Positions 58,231 to 64,000 of a stretch of 64,000 bases of DNA are shown here, one piece after another. Where the stretch lies: positions 62,001 through 126,000 of the forward strand of contig NZ_FNYY01000004.1 in NCBI RefSeq assembly GCF_900109145.1. Direction: 5' to 3'. The translations under genes were made by a program, and so were the position numbers. This stretch comes from Marinovum algicola. GTDB taxonomy: Bacteria > Pseudomonadota > Alphaproteobacteria > Rhodobacterales > Rhodobacteraceae. Every line of letters starts with the position of its first letter. Within the stretch, counting starts at the first letter, position 1. The notes below the pieces were generated by a model. The model did no database searches. It was not told where the DNA came from and saw nothing but the letters and a program-made list of their open reading frames with translations.

Positions 58231-58695
58231 TCAGGCGGCCTTCATCGCCTCTTCCTCGGTGAGGATGGTATAAAGCGTCACCACGCTCTGATTGGCGCGC
58301 AGCTTGGTGCAGACCGCCGGATCGCGCAGCAGCCGCGAGACCCGTGCCAGCGCCTTGAGATGCTCGACGCCGGCATCCTCGGGGGCAAACAGGCCAAAGA
58401 CGATATCCACCGGCTGACGGTCGACCGAGGAGAAATCGATCGGCTTTTCCAGCAGCAGGAAGACCCCCACGCAGGTATCGAGCCCGGCAATCCGCGCATG
58501 CGGCAGAGCCACCCCGTGGCCGACACCCGTCGGCCCCAGGGATTCCCGTTCGAGCAGCGACTCGAAAGCGGTGCCGGAGTTGATACCATAAGCGGCATGG
58601 GCCAGGTCGGCGACATCATGCATCAAACGCTTCTTGCTCGTGCATCCGGTATTGACCCGGATTGCCTCGGGTTTCAGCAAATCTGAAAGTTCCAT
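58231..58695 (-). CDS. ptsN: Nitrogen-regulatory PTS protein EIIA(Ntr)
   Basis: 154 residues. PTS EIIA type-2 fold with the phospho-accepting histidine H66 in GVALPHARI. It takes phosphate from NPr and regulates potassium transport and metabolic enzymes. It follows hpf by 39 bases, as in many proteobacterial rpoN-region clusters. Confidence 0.95.
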   Translation of the reverse strand: MELSDLLKPEAIRVNTGCTSKKRLMHDVADLAHAAYGINSGTAFESLLERESLGPTGVGHGVALPHARIAGLDTCVGVFLLLEKPIDFSSVDRQPVDIVFGLFAPEDAGVEHLKALARVSRLLRDPAVCTKLRANQSVVTLYTILTEEEAMKAA

Positions 58696-58734
58696 AATCT
58701 CGCCTGTAATCCCATTCCTGACCAGACCGCAGGC

Positions 58735-59307
58735 TCAAGCCTGTTCTTGCGGTTCAATCCAGCCGATATTGCCATCATCTCGCCGATACACGACGTTCAG
58801 ACCCTTCTTCTCGCTCCGAAACACCAGAACAGGTGCGCCTGCAAGTTCCATCTGCATCACGGCTTCGCCAACCGTAAGTGCGGGAATGTCCGCTTTCATT
58901 TCGGCGACGATCATCGGCTGGAGGCTGTCCGGCTCCGAATCTTCGTCCACCCCGTCGCTGGCGAGGATATACGATGACGCGCCGAATGTTTCAACGGGCT
59001 CGGACCGGTCCTTGTGGTGGTCCTTCAGACGGCGCTTGTAGCGGCGTAGCTGCTTCTCCATCTTGTCGCAGCAGCTTTCAAAAGCGGCATAGATTTCAGT
59101 GGCATGCGCCTTGGCCTGGGCGGTGAGGCCGGTGGAAAGATGCACCGTGGCCTCGCAGACGTATTCATGCGCGGCCTTGGAAAACACGACGTTCGCATCG
59201 GTCGGCCGTTCGGCATATTTCTGCACGACACCGCCCAACCCATCCTGCACATGGGTTTGCAGCGCGGCGCCGATATCGATCTGTTTGCCGGTGATTTGAT
59301 AGCGCAT
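58735..59307 (-). CDS. hpf: Ribosome hibernation-promoting factor, long form
   Basis: 190 residues, which is the long form. An N-terminal alpha-beta domain (about 1-100, MRYQITGKQIDIGAALQTHV) is followed by a linker and a C-terminal dimerisation domain (about 130-190, MQMELAGAPVLVFRSEKKGL). It dimerises 70S ribosomes into 100S particles in stationary phase. GAAGGA lies before the start. Confidence 0.94.
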   Translation of the reverse strand: MRYQITGKQIDIGAALQTHVQDGLGGVVQKYAERPTDANVVFSKAAHEYVCEATVHLSTGLTAQAKAHATEIYAAFESCCDKMEKQLRRYKRRLKDHHKDRSEPVETFGASSYILASDGVDEDSEPDSLQPMIVAEMKADIPALTVGEAVMQMELAGAPVLVFRSEKKGLNVVYRRDDGNIGWIEPQEQA

Positions 59308-59484
59308 CTTGCGTCCTTCTTATTGTTCCGGTGACGCGTCACGCCACGGCTGCCGGGGGCAGCCGAACGCTTCCACTCACCATCTCGGGGGTCTGACGAG
59401 CCGAGGTGCTTGTACAGGTAGACCCATCCCGAAAACAGGAACGCGACTCTTTTCCAAGGCAAGCCACTCAAGCGTCATGACCCC

Positions 59485-59514
59485 ATTTGAGGACAGAGCA
59501 CAGCCGTCTGTCAA
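59485..59514 (-). promoter_or_regulatory. Weak promoter candidate for hpf
   Basis: On the minus strand TTGACA (59514 to 59509), an 18-base spacer, TCAAAT (59490 to 59485). The -35 is perfect but the -10 is poor. It lies about 180 bases before hpf in the 281-base gap where rpoN is absent. Confidence 0.3.
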
Positions 59515-59588
59515 TGACTTGTCACGACAATAGCGCCGGAATCGGTAAACAGGAGGTTAACCGCCACCCGGCCGCGCGGGGGCGCCGT

Positions 59589-60347
59589 TCAGGAGATCCG
59601 GAACTGATCGCCAAGGTAGACGCGGCGGACGTTTTCGTTCTCGACCACCTCCTCGGGGGTGCCCGACATCAGCACCGTTCCGTCATGCAGGATATAGGCG
59701 CGGTCGACGATCTCCAGCGTTTCGCGCACGTTGTGATCGGTAATCAGCACGCCGATGCCGCGGTTCGACAGGTCCGAAACCAGCCCGCGGATATCCCCGA
59801 CCGAAATCGGATCGACCCCGGCAAAGGGTTCGTCGAGCAGGAGATATTTCGGCTCGGCCGCCAGACAGCGGGCAATCTCGACCCGCCGCCGTTCGCCGCC
59901 CGACAGCGCCAGCGCCGGGGCGCGGCGCAGGTGTTCGATGTGAAACTCCGACAGCAGCTCCTCGAGCCTTTCGCGCCGCCGCCGGCCATCGCGCACCGCG
60001 ATGTCGAGAATCGCGCGGATGTTGTCCTCGACGCTCATGCCGCGAAAGATCGACATTTCCTGCGGAAGATAGCCGATACCCAGCTTGGCCCGACGGTACA
60101 TCGGCATGGTGGTCACCATCTGGCCGTCGATCGTGACCGTGCCGCCTTCGGGAAACACCAGCCCCGCCACCGAATAGAAGGTCGTCGTCTTGCCGGAGCC
60201 GTTCGGCCCGAGCAGCGCCACCACTTCGCCGCGGTGCAGCTCCATGCTGACATCGCGGATCACCACCTTCTTGCGGTAGCTCTTGCGCAGGTGGTCGATG
60301 CGCAGCCCGGCAGAGCCTTGGGTCAAGGACAATTCTGGCGGCGTCAT
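59589..60347 (-). CDS. lptB: LPS export ABC transporter ATP-binding protein LptB
   Basis: 252 residues. Walker A GPNGSGKT at 47-54, signature [16 protein letters not shown], and Walker [13 protein letters not shown]. It powers LptFG extraction of LPS from the inner membrane. It is one base downstream of the lptA stop, in the usual lptC-lptA-lptB order. Confidence 0.97.
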   Translation of the reverse strand: MTPPELSLTQGSAGLRIDHLRKSYRKKVVIRDVSMELHRGEVVALLGPNGSGKTTTFYSVAGLVFPEGGTVTIDGQMVTTMPMYRRAKLGIGYLPQEMSIFRGMSVEDNIRAILDIAVRDGRRRRERLEELLSEFHIEHLRRAPALALSGGERRRVEIARCLAAEPKYLLLDEPFAGVDPISVGDIRGLVSDLSNRGIGVLITDHNVRETLEIVDRAYILHDGTVLMSGTPEEVVENENVRRVYLGDQFRIS

Positions 60348-60348
60348 C

Positions 60349-60843
60349 TTATTCGCTGTCGTCCGACGTCTGGAGCACGGTCTTGACCCGGCCGGTCATC
60401 TGCGCCGTGCCTTCGTTGAGATCGGCGACCATCTTGTCGGCGGTCAGGGCAGACCCGCCCTGGGTCAGCAGCACGTTGCCGGTCATCACGATGATGCCTG
60501 CCTCGACGTCGTAGTCGGCGCTGTCGCCCTCGGCCGCCTCTGCGCCGGACACCAGCGTCACGCCGCCCCGCGCCTCGAGCCGGGCAATCTCGGACCGATC
60601 CTTGGCATAGACGACCAAGACCCGGGGCGCCGATAGCCGCATCTCGCCCTGGCCGACGATGACATCGCCGGTGAACAGCGCGGTGCCGTCGTTCTGATTG
60701 ACGCTCAGGTTCTCGGCGGTCACCTCGACCGGCGCATCCGGGTCGGGCTGAAGCGTACCAAAGCCCACCTGAGCCCCCTGCGCCAGAACGGAAACCGGCA
60801 GCAGCGAGAGCAGAACAACCGCAATCAAACGAATGGGAGTCAT
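60349..60843 (-). CDS. lptA: LPS transport periplasmic protein LptA
   Basis: 164 residues. A signal peptide (about 1-22, [15 protein letters not shown]) is followed by an OstA-type beta-jellyroll ([20 protein letters not shown]). LptA bridges the periplasm between LptC and LptD. Its start overlaps lptC by four bases. Confidence 0.93.
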   Translation of the reverse strand: MTPIRLIAVVLLSLLPVSVLAQGAQVGFGTLQPDPDAPVEVTAENLSVNQNDGTALFTGDVIVGQGEMRLSAPRVLVVYAKDRSEIARLEARGGVTLVSGAEAAEGDSADYDVEAGIIVMTGNVLLTQGGSALTADKMVADLNEGTAQMTGRVKTVLQTSDDSE

Positions 60844-61469
60844 GGGGTGTTACCTTCCTCGGGGGCCTGACTTGCGGGCTGATATACCAGCTTCACACCA
60901 TTTGTGAAAAACAATTGCACCTCGCCCTCGCCGCCGGTCTCGCGAATGCGCAGGGCGCCGGCGCTCAGATCGCCGATCGGGCTGGTCCCGGTCAGCCCCT
61001 GCGGCGCATCGGCGGTGATCGAGCGCAGCGCCGATTGCAATTCGGCGGTCCGCATCACATAGCCCGTCGAGCTGTCGATCACCACATCGCCGCGCAGCGC
61101 CATGAAATCGGCCGGCTCGTTCACCGCGGCACTGTCAGCGACGATATTGATCCGCGACCCATCGGTCAGCCGGAACGCGGCGCTCAGCCGATCGGCGAGC
61201 ACCCCGGCAGGGTCATCGGGCATCGGCTTGGCGCTTTCGGCGGTGATCGATACGGCATGTCCTTCGCGGGTGCTGCCGGTGTAATAGGGGGCTGTCACGG
61301 TGTCGCGTTCGGGGATTTCCGAGGCATCGTCAAAAAACGTCAGATCGGGTTCGTCATTGGCGCTGCGCGACAACAGGAAGACCGTGGACAACAGGCCAAG
61401 CGCGGTCAGCGGCAAGAGCACCTTGAGGCCCGCCACCACTCTGGAATGGAATGTCTCAGTCACGGCCAT
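60840..61469 (-). CDS. lptC: LPS export system protein LptC
   Basis: 209 residues. A single N-terminal membrane helix (about 12-30, VVAGLKVLLPLTALGLLSTV) anchors a periplasmic LptC fold. It hands LPS from LptFG to LptA. The next gene upstream on the same strand is an RNase D-like gene 63 bases away. Confidence 0.93.
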   Translation of the reverse strand: MAVTETFHSRVVAGLKVLLPLTALGLLSTVFLLSRSANDEPDLTFFDDASEIPERDTVTAPYYTGSTREGHAVSITAESAKPMPDDPAGVLADRLSAAFRLTDGSRINIVADSAAVNEPADFMALRGDVVIDSSTGYVMRTAELQSALRSITADAPQGLTGTSPIGDLSAGALRIRETGGEGEVQLFFTNGVKLVYQPASQAPEEGNTP

Positions 61470-61532
61470 GGTTCGGCCTTTCGTTCACACCTGACGTCTA
61501 TCTAGGCGCGATGCTCTGCGGTGCAACGCGTC

Positions 61533-62144
61533 TCAATGGGCAAAGATATCCTGATCGGGCCAGCCAGCGAGATCCAGCCGGGCGCGGGCGGGCAGGAAAT
61601 CGAAGCAGGCCTGTGCCATTTCACTGCGCCCCTCGCGGGCGAGCCTCTGGTCGAGCACATCGCGCAGCCGGTGCAGGTACAGCACATCCGACGCGGCATA
61701 GTCGATCTGCGCCTTGGTCAGCTCGGCCGCGCCCCAATCGCTCGATTGCTGCTGTTTCGAGATATCGACGCCCAGCAGCTCTTGCAGCAGATGCTTCAGC
61801 CCGTGGCGGTCGGTGTAGGTGCGGATCAGCTTGCTGGCGATCTTGGTGCAATAGACCGGTGCGGCGAGCGTGCCGAAGGCATTGTCGAGCGCGGCGATGT
61901 CGAAGCGGCCGAAATGAAAGAGCTTTAGAACCGCCGGATCAGCCAGCAAGCGGCAGAGATTGGGGGCCTCGGTCTGGCCCCTTGTGATCTGAACCAGATG
62001 CGCCGTGCCGTCGCCAGATGACAACTGAACAACGCAAAGCCGGTCGCGGTGCGGATGCAGGCCCATGGTTTCGCAGTCCACGGCGACGACAGGGCCCAGA
62101 TCGAGATCCTCGGGCAGGTCGCGCTGGTAAAGGTGATGTGCCAT
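61533..62144 (-). CDS. rnd: RNase D-like 3'-5' exonuclease (DEDD family)
   Basis: 203 residues from the ATG at 62144; the open frame runs 76 codons upstream without similarity. DEDDy motifs: D23/E25 in VDCETMG, FGRFDIAALD, and YAASDVLYL near the end. The protein lacks the HRDC domain of long RNase D, so it is the short form common in alphaproteobacteria. A weak TTGACT (62324 to 62319) with TCTTAA lies upstream. Confidence 0.9.
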   Translation of the reverse strand: MAHHLYQRDLPEDLDLGPVVAVDCETMGLHPHRDRLCVVQLSSGDGTAHLVQITRGQTEAPNLCRLLADPAVLKLFHFGRFDIAALDNAFGTLAAPVYCTKIASKLIRTYTDRHGLKHLLQELLGVDISKQQQSSDWGAAELTKAQIDYAASDVLYLHRLRDVLDQRLAREGRSEMAQACFDFLPARARLDLAGWPDQDIFAH

Positions 62145-62715
62145 GCCATCGGCTCCACACTTGGAATTTTCCCATGGCAATAGTGGTTTGACCTGCCCGT
62201 TGCAACGCCGGCAAACGGCCGGCATCGAATCACCCCTTGGGATAGGTGCGGATACCCGCATCAATCCGGCCAAATCCGGGAGATTGGCCACTCCCTTAAG
62301 AAGAGTGACGCAAGGTCCAGTCAAAAAATCTTTCGGGTAATTTGCGGAAATTTTGATGCGATGCAGCGTCAAATTGTGTGAGATGCTTCACCTTTGATGG
62401 GCGGGCCTGCCCTGCGCCTGTCCGCCGCGGCCGGGCCAGAAGGACCGCAAAGCCCGAAAAACGCACCGGGCATCGAGTAAAAACAAGGGTTTCCTGCACT
62501 TTGCACTGTTCCCAGACAGGAATGAACCGAAAGGCAAGCCGGAGATTGTCAACGGCGCTACTACAATCGTACCCCAAATACCCGCCAGGGGTGTATTTTC
62601 ACCGCGAAGACACCACAACCCTGGCACCATGTTGGCACAGATCCGGCGGCACCGAACCGGTCGCCAACCGAAGTTTATCCTGGGATACCAGGTAGACAAA
62701 CACACACTCCCCCTT

Positions 62716-62741
62716 AAGTTGAACGGCATTTGAGGCAACTT
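62716..62741. promoter_or_regulatory. Inverted repeat in the exoY upstream region
   Basis: AAGTTG (62716-62721) and CAACTT (62736-62741) with a 14-base gap. A spaced palindrome of this kind could bind a dimeric regulator. It lies 293 bases before the sugar-transferase start, so it may not serve that gene directly. Confidence 0.35.
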
Positions 62742-62763
62742 GACGACAGAAACCTGACCGGCC

Positions 62764-62816
62764 ATTTTCGATGAAGTCGAGCGAAAATCAGCCGAGAAAA
62801 TCGGTGAGTTTTTTTT
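62764..62816 (+). terminator. Two-hairpin terminator-like structure
   Basis: ATTTTCG/CGAAAAT (7 bases, 11-base loop, 62764-62788), then GCCGA/TCGGT (62791-62805, GAAAA loop, one G-U), GAG and eight T (62809-62816). No plus-strand gene precedes it, so it would terminate an unannotated transcript such as a small RNA, or a long leader. Confidence 0.5.
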
Positions 62817-63033
62817 CAAACGGCACTTGGGGGTTGGTGCTTTCACCTGGGAGTGAAGTGTACGGTTAATGGGTCTGCGCGTGGCAGGTGAAATCATCTC
62901 GGTTTCCCCGGCTGCATTGAATTTCGACATGGGACCGCGTGTGTTCGCTCTGCTTTGGCAGTGCGGATGATCTGTGTCCGCAGAAACCCGCTACAGTGCA
63001 AATCGCTTTCGTCATTGACCGCCTCAGGAGGGC

Positions 63034-63732
63034 ATGACGTTGACAATGCACGTGCGTCCGGTGGAATCCGCTCAGGGATCCTCCTCCGACAGCCTATTTG
63101 TTAGTAAGTTCAATCCGCACGGCCGTGGCATCTATCGCCAATGGACCAAACGCATTCTGGATATCGCGGTGGTGCTGCTCGCCCTGCCCTCGGTGCTTTT
63201 GCTGCTCGCGCCTTTGTGCCTGCTGATCGCGACGGACGGGCATTCGCCGTTCTATCGCCAGAAGCGGATCGGCCGGAATGGCAAAATCTTTTACATGTGG
63301 AAGCTGCGGTCGATGGTGCATGATGCCGAAGGTCGGCTTCAGGCCCATCTCGAAGCCAACCCGGCGGCCCGGCGGGAATGGGATCACAGCCAGAAGCTGC
63401 GCCAGGATCCCCGGATCACCTGGATCGGCGCCTTCATCCGCAAAAGCTCGATCGACGAGCTGCCGCAGCTCTTCAATGTGCTCTGGGGCGACATGTCGCT
63501 GGTCGGGCCGCGCCCGATGATGGTGGATCAGCGCGCGCTTTATCCCGGCACCGCCTATTACGCCATGCGTCCCGGCATCACCGGTATCTGGCAAACCTCG
63601 GTCCGCAACGAGAGCAGCTTTTCCGAGCGCGCGATCTTTGACGCCCGCTATTTCCGCGAACTGTCTTTCGTCACCGACCTGGCGCTGATCGCCCGCACCT
63701 TTCGCGTGGTGCTGCGCGGCACCGGCTACTGA
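63034..63732 (+). CDS. ExoY-like undecaprenyl-phosphate sugar transferase
   Basis: 232 residues with CAGGAGG before the ATG. One N-terminal membrane helix (about 42-62, VVLLALPSVLLLLAPLCLLI) precedes the bacterial sugar-transferase domain (RQKRIGRNGKIFYMWKLRSM, GDMSLVGPRP, PGITGIWQ). These enzymes start exopolysaccharide or capsule synthesis by loading a sugar-1-phosphate onto undecaprenyl phosphate. It may prime the glycan built by the genes at 48-58 kb. Confidence 0.92.
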   Translation: MTLTMHVRPVESAQGSSSDSLFVSKFNPHGRGIYRQWTKRILDIAVVLLALPSVLLLLAPLCLLIATDGHSPFYRQKRIGRNGKIFYMWKLRSMVHDAEGRLQAHLEANPAARREWDHSQKLRQDPRITWIGAFIRKSSIDELPQLFNVLWGDMSLVGPRPMMVDQRALYPGTAYYAMRPGITGIWQTSVRNESSFSERAIFDARYFRELSFVTDLALIARTFRVVLRGTGY

Positions 63733-63744
63733 CCGCTCCGAATC

Positions 63745-63785
63745 CGCAACAAGGCCAGTGCCCCGGCGGCGCGGGCCTTGTTGCG
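63745..63785 (+). terminator. Long-stem hairpin after the sugar transferase
   Basis: CGCAACAAGGCC and GGCCTTGTTGCG pair perfectly over 12 bases around a 17-base loop, 13 bases past the stop. No T-run follows. Confidence 0.6.
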
Positions 63786-63854
63786 TGGCTCGACCTCCCG
63801 GCATGGCAATGCTAGGCCTTGGGGCAATCCCAACCGTGAGAGCAAGGAGCCCCC

Positions 63855-64000
63855 ATGACCCTGAATGTCTATCTCAGCGGTGAAATCCACACCGACTGGC
63901 GCGAACAGATCACCCGTGGCGCCCAGGGCCTCGACATCGTGTTTTCCAGCCCGGTCACCGATCACGACGCCAGCGACGATTGCGGGGTGGCGATCCTCGG
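63855..64000 (+). CDS. ytoQ: YtoQ family protein (3' end beyond window)
   Basis: 48 codons in the window from an ATG with AAGGAG upstream. MTLNVYLSGEIHTDWREQI and IVFSSPVTDHDASDDC match the start of YtoQ proteins, of unknown function, related to nucleoside 2-deoxyribosyltransferase-like folds. Cut by the window edge. Confidence 0.85.
   Translation, partial: MTLNVYLSGEIHTDWREQITRGAQGLDIVFSSPVTDHDASDDCGVAIL

Larger units (their letters stand above)
62145..63033. other. 889-base gene-free region upstream of the ExoY-like gene
   Basis: No credible coding frame; the open frames found lack similarity and ribosome sites. GC content is visibly lower than in genes. Distinct signals are AAGTTG/CAACTT at 62716-62741, ATTTTCG/CGAAAAT at 62764-62788, and a hairpin with T8 at 62791-62816. 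It probably holds the regulatory region of the ExoY-like gene and perhaps a small RNA. Confidence 0.55.

Noticed and set aside
62378-62695. 105-codon plus-strand ORF in the 889-base gap
   Set aside because: Basic low-complexity start, no ribosome site, no similarity.

Overview
The window is a high-G+C chromosomal segment that looks like a member of the Rhodobacterales (Roseobacter/Paracoccus relatives, Alphaproteobacteria). The evidence is the gene content and style: a DUF2125 protein, a HIG1-type twin-helix protein, a YtoQ protein, an alphaproteobacterial RpoH-type dnaK promoter, an Lrp regulator facing alanine dehydrogenase, and GT14-type glycosyltransferases. I see no insertion sequence, integrase, phage gene, CRISPR array, rRNA or tRNA. 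Most of the window is ordinary core genome, dense and with many ATGA start/stop overlaps.

Layout. 1-7 kb: the 3'-truncated end of a LuxR-type autoinducer regulator, the SRP 4.5S RNA (ffs), NudC, an SRPBCC protein, a DUF4198 protein, cobalamin adenosyltransferase with a small HIG1 membrane protein, a short-chain dehydrogenase and two tandem paralogous SH3-domain envelope proteins. 7-12 kb: parC followed by a DUF898 membrane protein translationally coupled to an M48 metalloprotease. 12-24 kb: PPK2 polyphosphate kinase, Lrp/ald divergent pair, pheT, a cytochrome P450, a lipoprotein, a solitary tuf, a short crotonase-fold protein coupled to an SDR, and a DUF2125 protein. 24-35 kb: TetR, PmbA/TldD, an inositol-monophosphatase-like gene, a CoA-binding protein, a DUF2235 hydrolase overlapping an orphan form-II CoxL-like molybdenum hydroxylase, a LOG protein, dapD, an ionotropic-glutamate-receptor-like channel, and a Hint-fold protein. 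36-47 kb: dapE-GNAT, a DUF2064 protein, YrhK, RNase R, AlkB, dnaKJ, RadC and a lytic transglycosylase.

47.7-58.2 kb is the most coherent accessory block: an ABC-2 polysaccharide-type permease, then a co-directional run of CysQ (PAP phosphatase), GT2, GalU, GalE, GT1-type, a second GT2-like, a GT14-like transferase and a two-domain sulfotransferase. With an ExoY-like initiating sugar transferase at 63 kb, this reads as a surface polysaccharide locus whose product is probably sulfated; CysQ would remove the PAP left by the sulfotransferase. This is inference from gene content.

58-62 kb: ptsN, hpf, lptB, lptA, lptC and an RNase D-like gene, all on the minus strand; rpoN is absent from its frequent place between lptB and hpf. 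62.1-63.0 kb is an 889-base non-coding gap with inverted repeats and a terminator-like hairpin. The window ends in ytoQ.

Two families of short intergenic palindromes recur: a 21-base element present as pairs between convergent genes (20.8-21.0 kb and 41.3-41.4 kb), and a larger GC-rich element at 12.0 and 14.8 kb in opposite orientations. Nothing in the window is clearly an undescribed system. The best candidates for a second look are the fused sulfotransferase with its sulfated-glycan locus, the channel with an altered pore loop, the CoxL-like/DUF2235 pair, and the putative small RNA sites.
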